Of a DNA stretch of 38,036 nt, positions 1-7,159 are shown piece by piece. The stretch's first letter is position 1. Each line of letters opens with the position of its first letter. The translations under genes and the position numbers were made by a program. The notes under the pieces were generated by a model. That model was given only the letters and a program-made list of their open reading frames with translations. It made no database searches and was not told where the DNA came from. The stretch is from Streptomyces sp. GC420 (lineage in GTDB: Bacteria > Actinomycetota > Actinomycetes > Streptomycetales > Streptomycetaceae): the NCBI RefSeq assembly GCF_009916105.1, contig NZ_JAAAXQ010000026.1, positions 1-38,036 of the forward strand. The letters are read 5' to 3'.

Positions 1-263
1 TCGCCGACGACCTCGTGCACGGTCACCTGGTTGGCGACGTCCTTGTCGCGGCGCTTGTGCACGATCGCCAGCGGCGCGTCCAGCCGGTCGCACCAGCGGT
101 CCGCGACCCGCACCCGGCCCGCGTCCGCGCGCACGATTCCCGTCTCGTCCTCGTAGATGGGATATCCACCAGCTCCGGCCATCGCGGTACGCCGGACGAT
201 CACCACGTCGTCCTCCACGACGGACGCCTGGAATATCAACTCGTAGCTTTCCGGATAGTCCAT
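1..263 (-). CDS. Partial chimeric ORF: DUF6296-like N-terminus joined to PRPP synthetase fragment
   Basis: An open frame starts at the ATG at 263, after a strong GGGAGG ribosome binding site, and runs off the left edge. Residues 1-46 (starting MDYPESYELIFQ, with DDVVIVRRT and YPIYEDETGIVRA) resemble the small Streptomyces proteins I know as DUF6296. From residue 47 the frame reads DAGRVRVADRWCDRL, then APLAIVHKRRDKDVANQ and VTVHEVVG, which is the middle of ribose-phosphate pyrophosphokinase (Prs), upstream of its PRPP-binding loop. Prs does not normally begin like this, and no N-terminal Prs domain is present. The junction lies near 123-130. Either a real recombination product or an assembly chimera; I favour the latter because the right edge shows the same pattern. 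The family name DUF6296 is from memory and less certain than the Prs match. Confidence 0.55.
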   Translation of the reverse strand, partial: MDYPESYELIFQASVVEDDVVIVRRTAMAGAGGYPIYEDETGIVRADAGRVRVADRWCDRLDAPLAIVHKRRDKDVANQVTVHEVVG

Positions 264-418
264 GAGGCCTCCCGTCAAGGCCGCCCGCTGGGGTCTCTGC
301 CCTCGCCATCCCATCGTCGCTCAGACGCGCCCGCCGCGCGACAGGCGCAGCCTTCGCACCGTCCGCCGTCCGGCCCGCCTGCGGGAACGCGGCCCGCACC
401 GCACCGCGCGGCCCTCCC

Positions 419-1969
419 TCAGGAGCCGGTGAGCTCGAACCAGTCGAAGGCCGCGCTGCCCCGTGTGACGTACATGCCGATGACCCGGCCCGTGAAGCCG
501 CCGGCGACCTCGGTCGTGAGGTAGCGGCCGTCGAGTGAGGCCAGCGCCTCGAAACGGCCGTCGGCCGTCTCGTGGCCCAGGACCACGGTGTCGGGGCCAC
601 CGGCGCGTGCCCCGAGCGCGTCGCCGGAGAAGTCCTGGCCCACGGTGGTGACCATGGGCGGCAGGACGTCCGTGGTGCGTATGTCGAGGCGCAGGGTGAT
701 CCGGCCCGGGTGGCCGTTGCCGGGCCCCAGGGACCGCTCGGCGACCGTCGTGGCGAGCGGTCCGATCCTGGCACGGACCCGGACCGTCCCCGCGTCGTAC
801 TCCACCTCGTAGTGGTGGGCCTCGTCGAGCCGCACCGCGAGCCCCGCGCGGCCGGTGCCGGCGTCGACAAGGGTCCGGGCCGAGCAGTCGGGGCTCTCCT
901 GCCGTCTGCCCACGAACACCGTGCCCGGCCGGTCGAGGCTCTCCCCCCGGGCGTGCAGGACCAGGTGTCCCGGGCGTTCGTCCAGCCGCGCCCCGGTGGC
1001 GGGGTGCTGCCTGACCGACACCCAGCAGGGCGCCAGCCGTACGGAGTCGAAGTCGTCACGGGCCGGTTCCGGGGGGAACGGGCTCGGGGTCAGCGAGCCG
1101 GCCGGAGGGCGTTCCTCCACCGGCCGCGGCAGGGGCCAGCCGTCCTCCCAGGTGACCGGCGTGAGGAAGGTCTCCCGGCCCAGCCCGTGGTACTGGGGTG
1201 TGTAGCCGCGCGGCCGGGTGCCGAGCAGCACCATCCACCAGGAGCCGTCATGAGCCTGGATCAGGTCGCCGTGCCCCGTGTTCTGGACGGGACGGTCCGT
1301 GCTGCGGTGCGAGAGGACGGGGTTGGCGGGGCATGGTTCGTACGGCCCGAGCGGTGAGCGGGCCCGGGCGACCGACAGGGCGTGCCCACGTTCCGTACCG
1401 CCTTCCGACAGCAGCAGGTACCACCACTCCCCGACGCGGTAGAGGTGCGGCCCCTCGGGGTACTGCAGCCCACTGCCCGACCAGACGGGAACGCTCTCTC
1501 CGAGGACCGCGCCCGTCGCCGGGTCGATGCGCGCCGCCCGGATCCCGGACGCCGCGGAGAACAGGCACCAGCAGACACCGTCCTCGTCCCAGGCGAGGTC
1601 CGGGTCGATCCCCGGCAGCGCGAGGGGAAGTGGGTCCGACCAGGGTCCTTCGGGGCTGTCGGCGGTCACCAGGATGTTGCCCGCGCCACCGACGACGGTC
1701 GTGATCAGCCAGAACCTTCCGTCGTGGTGGCGCAGCGTGGGTGCGTAGACGCCCTCGGACGACAGGAGCGTGTCGGGGAAGGACAGCTGGGACGGGCGGT
1801 CCAGCGCATGGCCGATCCGGCGCCAGTTCATGAGGTCGCGACTGTGCCAGAGGGGGACGCCCGGGGCGTACTCGAAACTCGATGTCGCGAGGTAGTAGTC
1901 CCGGCCCACCCGGCAGACGCTGGGGTCGGGACTGAAGCCGGGGACGACGGGGTTGTCGAAGAATTCCAT
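419..1969 (-). CDS. Glycoside hydrolase family 43 (beta-xylosidase / alpha-arabinofuranosidase type)
   Basis: 516 residues. The N-terminal five-bladed propeller is typical of GH43: FSPDPSV carries the general base (Asp15), GIDPDLAWD the pKa-modulating Asp (about residue 122) and YPEGPHLY the general acid (Glu172). The region after about residue 330 (DDFDSVRLAPCW onwards) fits the GH43 C-terminal beta-sandwich found in exo-acting beta-xylosidases. There is no signal peptide, so the enzyme is probably cytoplasmic and acts on imported short xylo- or arabino-oligosaccharides. I chose the ATG at 1969 (MEFFDNPVVPG) because family homology begins there and AGGACGG lies just upstream; the frame stays open 31 codons further without family resemblance. 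An MFS gene lies 129 bp upstream on the same strand and may be co-transcribed. Exact substrate cannot be told from sequence. Confidence 0.9.
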   Translation of the reverse strand: MEFFDNPVVPGFSPDPSVCRVGRDYYLATSSFEYAPGVPLWHSRDLMNWRRIGHALDRPSQLSFPDTLLSSEGVYAPTLRHHDGRFWLITTVVGGAGNILVTADSPEGPWSDPLPLALPGIDPDLAWDEDGVCWCLFSAASGIRAARIDPATGAVLGESVPVWSGSGLQYPEGPHLYRVGEWWYLLLSEGGTERGHALSVARARSPLGPYEPCPANPVLSHRSTDRPVQNTGHGDLIQAHDGSWWMVLLGTRPRGYTPQYHGLGRETFLTPVTWEDGWPLPRPVEERPPAGSLTPSPFPPEPARDDFDSVRLAPCWVSVRQHPATGARLDERPGHLVLHARGESLDRPGTVFVGRRQESPDCSARTLVDAGTGRAGLAVRLDEAHHYEVEYDAGTVRVRARIGPLATTVAERSLGPGNGHPGRITLRLDIRTTDVLPPMVTTVGQDFSGDALGARAGGPDTVVLGHETADGRFEALASLDGRYLTTEVAGGFTGRVIGMYVTRGSAAFDWFELTGS

Positions 1970-2098
1970 GTCCGTCCTGGTGATGGAGTGCGCGGAATGG
2001 GGGAGTACGACATCGTTGCCGGCCTGCTTTGGTGTACCGCTCGCCGGGGCCGGCTCCGGCATTCTCCCTGATCTTTCCGCGCCGGGACGGGGGAGGGA

Positions 2099-3424
2099 TC
2101 AGCGGGTGGCGTCGTCGGCCTGACGAACCGTCACAGCTGCGTCCGGTTTCGCGTCCGGGTTCACGTTCGCGTGGACATCCGCATGCGCATCCCCGTGCGG
2201 CTCCGCCCCGGGCCGGGGCCGGGAGCGCTGGGCGCGGCGCACCGCCGGGCCGAGGGCGTACGCCGCCGCCGCGAAGAGCGCCCCCAGCAGCAGCCAGCCG
2301 GGGATGCCCCAGCTCACCAGGAGCGCGGTGAGCAGCACCGGGCCCAGGGTGCGGGCCACGGTGACCCCCGTGCCGAAGAAGCCCTGGTACTCGCCCGTGC
2401 GGGCGGCCGGGGCGAGGTCGAAACTGATCTGCCACGATCCCGCGGAGTGCAGCATCTCGCCGGCGACCTGGAGGGCCGCGCCCGTCACCAGTACACCGGC
2501 CGCCGCCCACACCGGGATGCCGCCGGCCGCGGACAGAGCGAAGACGACGCAGGAGACGAGCATGATCAGCCCGGACCTGCGCACGGCGGCCACCGCGGTG
2601 CGCAGCGAGGTGACACCGCGTGCGGCCGCCACCTGAAAGGCCGCCACGCCCAGGGTGTTCAGCACGAACAGCGCCGAGACCAGCCAGGCGGGCGCCCGGG
2701 TGCGCTCGGTGATCCAGAGCGGGATTCCGAGGCTGAGCAAGGGCATCCGCAGCAGCAGGACGGTGTTGAGCAGGGTGACCAGCGCGTACGGCCGGTCCCG
2801 GAGGACCGCGAACCTCCGGCCGTCCGCCGCCGCGTCCGCCACCCGCGCGGCGGCGGGCAGTCTCAGCAGCACGAGCGCGCACACCAGGAAGCTCGCGGCG
2901 TCCAGCGCGAAGACCCCGAGGTAGGCCCCCCGGGTGCCGGAGTACAGCGCGACCCCGCCGATTCCCGCCCCGACGGCGAGACCGGCGTTCAGGGTCGCCT
3001 GGAGGTGGGCCAGGACGCCGGTGCGCTCCGCGCGGGTGACGAGTCCCGCGAGCAGGGCCTGCCGGGCGGCCGCCAGTCCCGACTGGGCGGAGGCGTAGCA
3101 GCCGGCGGCCAGCAGGAACGGCCAGAAGGAGCGGATGAACAGGAACGACGCCACGGCCCCGCTGGTCGCCAGCGCCAGCAGCACCGACATGCCGCGTGGG
3201 CCGCGGCGGTCGGCGAGCCGCCCGAGCGGCACTCCCGCGATCGAGCCGACCGCCCAGGCGAGGCTCAGTCCGAGGCCGACCCGGGACGCCGGGAGTCCGA
3301 CGACCTGGGTGAAGTAGAGCGCGGAGGTGACGTAATAGGCGCCGTCGCCCAGTGAGCCGACGAGCTGGGCGACGGCGAGGATCCGGGGCGGGCCGGCGGT
3401 CGGCAGGATGCGGTTCTTCGGCAC
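2099..3424 (-). CDS. MFS transporter, drug-exporter-like
   Basis: About 441 residues with around twelve hydrophobic segments and no signal peptide, the size and pattern of a major facilitator superfamily permease. The loop after the second membrane span reads GVPLGRLADRRGPRG, a good match to MFS motif A. The C-terminal tail is hydrophilic and rich in Asp, Ala, His and Asn (DAHADVHANVNPDAKPD). The start is uncertain: I prefer the GTG at 3424 (VPKNRILPTAG), since the frame upstream reads only Arg/Pro/Gly low complexity from a GC hexamer repeat; the ribosome binding site there is weak. It lies upstream of the GH43 gene on the same strand and could import or export related sugars, but the sequence is equally compatible with a multidrug exporter. 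Substrate unknown. Confidence 0.8.
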   Translation of the reverse strand: MPKNRILPTAGPPRILAVAQLVGSLGDGAYYVTSALYFTQVVGLPASRVGLGLSLAWAVGSIAGVPLGRLADRRGPRGMSVLLALATSGAVASFLFIRSFWPFLLAAGCYASAQSGLAAARQALLAGLVTRAERTGVLAHLQATLNAGLAVGAGIGGVALYSGTRGAYLGVFALDAASFLVCALVLLRLPAAARVADAAADGRRFAVLRDRPYALVTLLNTVLLLRMPLLSLGIPLWITERTRAPAWLVSALFVLNTLGVAAFQVAAARGVTSLRTAVAAVRRSGLIMLVSCVVFALSAAGGIPVWAAAGVLVTGAALQVAGEMLHSAGSWQISFDLAPAARTGEYQGFFGTGVTVARTLGPVLLTALLVSWGIPGWLLLGALFAAAAYALGPAVRRAQRSRPRPGAEPHGDAHADVHANVNPDAKPDAAVTVRQADDATR

Positions 3425-3807
3425 GCCGCCGACGCTAGGGCCGCCGGGTGGCCCTGCCCCAGGGCCACTTGTCGCCGGTCCGGCTGGGCCACCCGCTGGG
3501 TCCGGTGGCCGGGGCCGGGGCCGGGGCCGGGGCCGGCCAAATCTCACCCACATCGGAATGAGGAGAGGATTGCGGCAGCGTGACAGATCGGTGGGTGGAT
3601 CAGGAAGGGCCGAATGGCCCATGGATACGGGGCCCTTTGGGCATGTATGGCCGATGTAATACTGGCACGTCCCCTTTTACGGAGGCGCCGTGACCTTGTG
3701 CGGCCCGGTGCCTCTACGCAGACAGGAGCCCTCTGGCGATGTCACGTCTCACAGTCCTTGCGCCCAGCGTCCCCGAGTGCGGTGAGCGAGTGAAGGGCTG
3801 CTGAGAC
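3425..3807. other. Divergent intergenic region, MFS gene / flavohaemoprotein gene
   Basis: 383 bp between the divergent starts. It holds the GGGGCC hexamer repeat at 3511-3538 and a more AT-rich stretch at about 3640-3685. A TAATAC hexamer near 3656 on the plus strand could be a -10 element for the globin gene, but no clear -35 partner or NsrR-like site was recognised. Confidence 0.5.
3511..3538 (+). repeat. GGGGCC hexamer repeat, four units, G-quadruplex capable
   Basis: Four uninterrupted GGGGCC units (3511-3534) followed by GGCC. Four G-tracts of four separated by two-base loops fit the canonical G-quadruplex pattern on the plus strand. It sits upstream of the chosen MFS start, in the divergent promoter region. 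Confidence 0.8.
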
Positions 3808-5244
3808 ATGAGCACCATGGGCAGCGACTACCACGCACTGCTGGCGCGTCACGAGGCGATGAAGCTGCGCCAGCGGCTCATGTCGGGCCAGGGGGCGGCC
3901 GAGAACCGTTTCGAGGCCCGGCAGGACACGCACTCCTGGGCCCAGGGCGTCCGGGCCCAGCCCCACGGCCGCGTCAAGGGTCCACACCATGGCCCGGGAG
4001 ACGCGGGCGGCGCGCCGCGTGCGCCGTACGACGGGGCGGCCGACCAGCGGGTCATCACCGAGACCCTGCACCTTGTGACGCCGTTCAGCGACCTGATCGC
4101 GGATCTGTACGAGTTCCTGTTCGATCAGCACCCGTACCTGCGGTCGCTTTTTCCCGAGTCGATGGCTTTTCAGCAGTCCCATCTCGCCCAGATCTTCGAC
4201 TTCTTGATAGAAAACCTGGACCGCCCGGACGAAATAGTCGCCCGCTTCGGCCAGTTGGGAGGCGACCACCGCAAGCTCGGCGTACGGCCGGTGCATTACG
4301 AGGCCTTCGAGGAGGCACTGCGGGAGGCCCTGCGCCGCCGCGCGGGTGCGGGCTGGGCGGCGGCCGCCGAGGCGGCCTGGCTGCGGATGCTGCGGTTCGG
4401 TGTCGGGTGCATGGTGGAGGGGGCGGAATCCGCGCTGGCCGAACCTCCGGCCTGGCAGGCGACAGTGACGGACCATCAGCTCCGCGGGCCCGACCTCGCC
4501 GTCCTCCGCGTGCAGCCCCACGAGTCCTATCCCTACCGGGCCGGCCAGTACGCCTCCCTGGAGTCCCCGCTGCTGCAGCACACCTGGCGTCCGTACCACT
4601 GCGCCAAGGCGCCCGGCCGGGACAATGAACTCGAGTTCCACGTACGGCTGTCGGGGTCGGGCGGAAGCGTGAGCCGGGCGTTGGTCCACGGCACCCGCAG
4701 TGGCGACGTCCTCAGGCTCGGCCCCGCTCGCGGCGCCCTGACGATGGACGGCGAGGGACCGGCGGGTGACCTGCTGCTGGTGGCGTCGGGCACCGGATGG
4801 GCCCCCATGAAGGCGCTGCTCGAGGAGGCGGAGGGGCGGCGGGACCGGGGAGGCATGGTCCGACTGGTGCTCGGGGCGCGGTCGGTCGAGGAGTTGTACG
4901 ACGCGGATTACGTCACCGCGGCCGAGCGCCGCTGGCCCTGGCTGAAGGTGGTGCCCGCGGTCGGGCCGGACCAGGCCGCCGTCGTGGCGGAGGCGATCCG
5001 GGTCAACGGCGCGACGGGCACCTTGGTCCACCGTGACGGCGAGTACGGCTTCGGCGCTCCTGCCGGACTCGGTGGCCGCGGCGGCTTCGCCGCCGGTGGC
5101 GGCGCGGGACCGGGGCGTCTCGCCTTCGTGAGCGGCCCGCCGGAGGTGGTGCGCGCCGCGGTGGACGCGCTCATCGGTGCCGGTGTGCCCGCCGGGCGCA
5201 TCCGCCACGAGGTCCAGGGCGCGGGTGCCGCCGTGACCCGGTGA
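3808..5244 (+). CDS. Globin-FAD/NAD reductase (flavohaemoprotein-like)
   Basis: 478 residues. After a hydrophilic N-terminal extension of about 75 residues comes a globin domain (about 78-205): DLYEFLFDQHPYLRSLFP provides the B10-type Tyr and GDHRKLGVRP the proximal His (residue 154). A ferredoxin-reductase-like module follows (about 215-470): WRPYH at 260-264 in the FAD-binding position, LLLVASGTGWAP in the nucleotide-binding loop, and a final SGPPEVV segment. Family members oxidise nitric oxide to nitrate using NAD(P)H. Oddities: the extra N-terminal segment, and the RxY(S/T) flavin motif reading R-P-Y-H, replacing the Ser/Thr that normally contacts the flavin. I took the ATG at 3808; another ATG lies at 3817 and neither has a strong ribosome binding site. 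NO detoxification is family knowledge, not shown here. Confidence 0.85.
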   Translation: MSTMGSDYHALLARHEAMKLRQRLMSGQGAAENRFEARQDTHSWAQGVRAQPHGRVKGPHHGPGDAGGAPRAPYDGAADQRVITETLHLVTPFSDLIADLYEFLFDQHPYLRSLFPESMAFQQSHLAQIFDFLIENLDRPDEIVARFGQLGGDHRKLGVRPVHYEAFEEALREALRRRAGAGWAAAAEAAWLRMLRFGVGCMVEGAESALAEPPAWQATVTDHQLRGPDLAVLRVQPHESYPYRAGQYASLESPLLQHTWRPYHCAKAPGRDNELEFHVRLSGSGGSVSRALVHGTRSGDVLRLGPARGALTMDGEGPAGDLLLVASGTGWAPMKALLEEAEGRRDRGGMVRLVLGARSVEELYDADYVTAAERRWPWLKVVPAVGPDQAAVVAEAIRVNGATGTLVHRDGEYGFGAPAGLGGRGGFAAGGGAGPGRLAFVSGPPEVVRAAVDALIGAGVPAGRIRHEVQGAGAAVTR

Positions 5245-5355
5245 CATCGCTCGGCGTCCGGGTGCCACCGTGACCCGGGCACACGCGCAGGACCACCCGG
5301 CGCGTGGCCCGGGTCGCGGTGTGTCCGGGTCTTCGCGTACGCGGGTCATGGCGGG

Positions 5356-5399
5356 TCCGGCCTTCGCGTTCCCGGCCTTCGCGTTCCCGGCTCTCGCGT
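5356..5399. repeat. 15-bp tandem repeat, three copies
   Basis: Three successive copies close to CCCGGCCTTCGCGTT (the first with a T, the third with TC for CT) lie in the 288-bp non-coding stretch after the flavohaemoprotein gene. Nothing else was recognised in that stretch. Confidence 0.7.
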
Positions 5400-5532
5400 G
5401 TCCGGGTGCCTGCCGGGTACTCGCGGGTTGGCGGGGCCGGGAGAGCGCACCGCCTGCCGCACCGCCTGCGCGTCCTCCGCCCTGCCGCGGGCCGCGCCGT
5501 CAGCGGCCACCGGCCGGCCCGCTGCCGCATCG

Positions 5533-6033
5533 TCACGGCGCGCCGGGCTCGGACCCCCTGGCGCACATGCCGGACGCACCGGCCGCCCCGGTCCCGTCCA
5601 CGCTGCCGGCCCCGGCGCGCAGTTCCACGCAGCACCGGCCTGGGCGCGCCGCGAGCACCGCGTCGATGCCGGCGGCCTCCAGCCCGGTGAGGAAGCCGTC
5701 GAGGAACGCGTGGTTGATACCGCACACCAGCTGCGGCGACCTGGCGGCCGGCCGATGGAAGGGGTAGTTGAGCAACTGCAGTTCGGCGGGGGCCTGCCGG
5801 TGCGGCTCGAAGCCGTGCTCCTCCCGGGCGCCGAGCGAGCCGCCCGGCAGTTCCTGACCGCGAAGCTCAAGGCCCGGCCGGTCTCGATGGCCGCCGAACG
5901 GAATGCGGCGACCGTAGTTCCTCAGCCTGACGGGGCTGCCGCCCGGCTGAGCGCTCAGCCGACGGTCCGGTGGTACGGGCCGCTTCGGGGCGCCGCCGAA
6001 CCGCAGCGTGCGTAACGGCGTTCCCAACCGCAC
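5533..6033 (-). pseudogene. Decayed helix-turn-helix (ArsR/MarR-like) regulator, C-terminal half readable
   Basis: The 3' half reads cleanly as the C-terminal ligand/metal domain of a common Streptomyces HTH regulator type: EEHGFEPHR, LLNYPFHRPAARSPQLVC, GINHAFLDGFLTGLEAAG and GRCCVELRA, with the Cys/His pattern preserved. Upstream the resemblance jumps between frames: GAPKRPVPPDRRLSAQ recalls the linker (RPAKLYRPSDRELS type) in one frame, while AAIETGRALSFAV falls in another, so at least two frameshifts lie near 5840-5900. The N-terminal winged-helix DNA-binding domain is absent. Family assignment comes from the C-terminal motif pattern; that it is decayed is supported by the frame switching. 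Confidence 0.6.
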
Positions 6034-6060
6034 TGCGTGCGTGCGTGCGTGTGTGCGTGC
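6034..6060. repeat. TGCG tetranucleotide microsatellite
   Basis: TGCG repeated about four times, then TGTG and TGCGTGC, in the stretch between the decayed regulator and the small membrane protein gene. Confidence 0.75.
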
Positions 6061-6158
6061 GGACGGGCCGGCCGACCGGACCGGCTGACCCGTCCCTCAT
6101 ACCGTGCCGCCCGCCCTCACGCCGTGCCGCCCGCACGGGCGTCCTCCCGCACGGGTGG

Positions 6159-6479
6159 TCAAGGCACCTGACGCACCCCGACGGGCATGGGGGCGGGCAG
6201 CGGGGCCTCGGAGACGCCCGGCCGGGTGCCGGGCTCGTGGAAGATCACGCCGTCGCCCGGAGGCGTCTGGTTGAGGACCCAGAGACCGATGAGCACGGCC
6301 AGGGTGAACACGACGGTGACGAGCACCGCCAGGATCAGCCGGCGCCGGCGTTCCCTGCGCAGCCAGTCGCCGCGGGCCGCGCGATAGGCGTTCGGTGCCG
6401 GGTGCACCTGGCCCGCCAGGGCATGGAGGGCCTCGTGCAGCTGCTGCTCCGTGCGCGGAGCGCCCGGGGAAGTGCTCAT
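6159..6479 (-). CDS. Small single-pass membrane protein, third gene of the symporter-sigma operon
   Basis: 106 residues: a hydrophilic N-terminal part of about 40 residues rich in Ala, His, Glu and Arg, a basic stretch WLRRERRRR, one membrane span (about 49-70, LILAVLVTVVFTLAVLIGLWVL) and a Pro/Gly-rich outer tail. Its ATG overlaps the TGA of the sigma factor gene (ATGA), so it is almost certainly translationally coupled to it. The position and one-span topology make it a candidate anti-sigma factor or membrane partner of that sigma, but no zinc-binding ZAS motif (HxxxCxxC) is present, so this is inference from context. No family recognised. Confidence 0.75.
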   Translation of the reverse strand: MSTSPGAPRTEQQLHEALHALAGQVHPAPNAYRAARGDWLRRERRRRLILAVLVTVVFTLAVLIGLWVLNQTPPGDGVIFHEPGTRPGVSEAPLPAPMPVGVRQVP

Positions 6480-7159
6480 CGCCTGGCCTCCATAGCCTGC
6501 GTGAGCGCGGCGAGGCCGCGCGACGTGTGCGTCTTGACCGATCCCGCCGAGATCCCCATGGCCGCCGCGATCTCGCTCTCCTTGAGGCCGAGCCAGTGAC
6601 GCAGCACCAGGGCCTCGCGCTGGCGTGCGGGCAGTTCCTGGAGCGCTGCGATCAGGACCCGCTGATCGTCCTTGAGGAGGGCCGAGTTCTCGGCGGACGC
6701 CACCCAGTCGGAGGGCGCCGGGGTCTCGGCGTGCCGGCGGGCGACCTGGAGGTGCCGTATGCGCATCCGGGTCAGATTGCAGACGGTGGAGCGCAGGTAC
6801 GCCTCGGCCGACTCGGCGTCCCGCAGCTTTCTCCACTTCCGGTAGATCTGGTAGTAGGCCTCGGCCACGATGTTCTCGGGGTCGTCGGCACCCAGCAGCG
6901 CGGCGAGACGGAGCATGGGGGTGTAGTGCAGGTCGAACAGCCGGGCGACCGACACCTCACGCTCGTCCTCGACGGCGTCCGCCATCCGGGCAGCGGCCTG
7001 CGCGACTTGGGCGGCCTGGGTCTCCTGGGGCACCGGGTTCACCGGGCTCACCGGGCTCACCGGGTTCACCGGGTTCACCGGGCTCACCTGCGTCATCGTC
7101 GGCGGCAGTGCGGGCGCGGCATTCTCCACGGGCCGGCCGCCGATCCGTCCGGTGCTCAT
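6476..7159 (-). CDS. ECF-type RNA polymerase sigma factor
   Basis: 227 residues. Region 2 spans about 70-140 (VARLFDLHYTPMLRLAALL, then NIVAEAYYQIYRKWRKL and YLRSTVCNLTRMRIR). Region 4 is at about 165-225 (LPARQREALVLRHWLGL, ESEIAAAMGISAGSVKTHTSRG), including a good helix-turn-helix. The first 50 residues are an unusual Pro-Val-Asn/Ser repeat encoded by a 9-bp tandem repeat (7031-7084). The ATG at 7159 overlaps the symporter stop, and the gene's own TGA overlaps the ATG of the small membrane protein. The sigma is thus expressed with a transporter and could be tuned by its activity; that link is inference. A start at the in-frame ATG inside the repeat-bearing leader (MTQVSPVNP) is also possible. 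Confidence 0.88.
   Translation of the reverse strand: MSTGRIGGRPVENAAPALPPTMTQVSPVNPVNPVSPVSPVNPVPQETQAAQVAQAAARMADAVEDEREVSVARLFDLHYTPMLRLAALLGADDPENIVAEAYYQIYRKWRKLRDAESAEAYLRSTVCNLTRMRIRHLQVARRHAETPAPSDWVASAENSALLKDDQRVLIAALQELPARQREALVLRHWLGLKESEIAAAMGISAGSVKTHTSRGLAALTQAMEARR
7031..7084. repeat. 9-bp tandem repeat, six copies, inside the sigma factor gene
   Basis: Six copies of CACCGGG followed by TT or CT run from 7031 to 7084. On the minus strand they encode a Val-Asn/Ser-Pro tripeptide array near the sigma factor N-terminus, before region 2. The unit is a multiple of three, so copy number changes would keep the frame. Confidence 0.85.

Noticed and set aside
1248..2882. Long minus-strand frame across the GH43 and MFS genes
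   Set aside because: Off-frame reading of two recognisable genes; no motifs of its own.
6159..6479. Zinc-binding anti-sigma (ZAS) factor
   Set aside because: No HxxxCxxC motif; only position and topology support an anti-sigma role.
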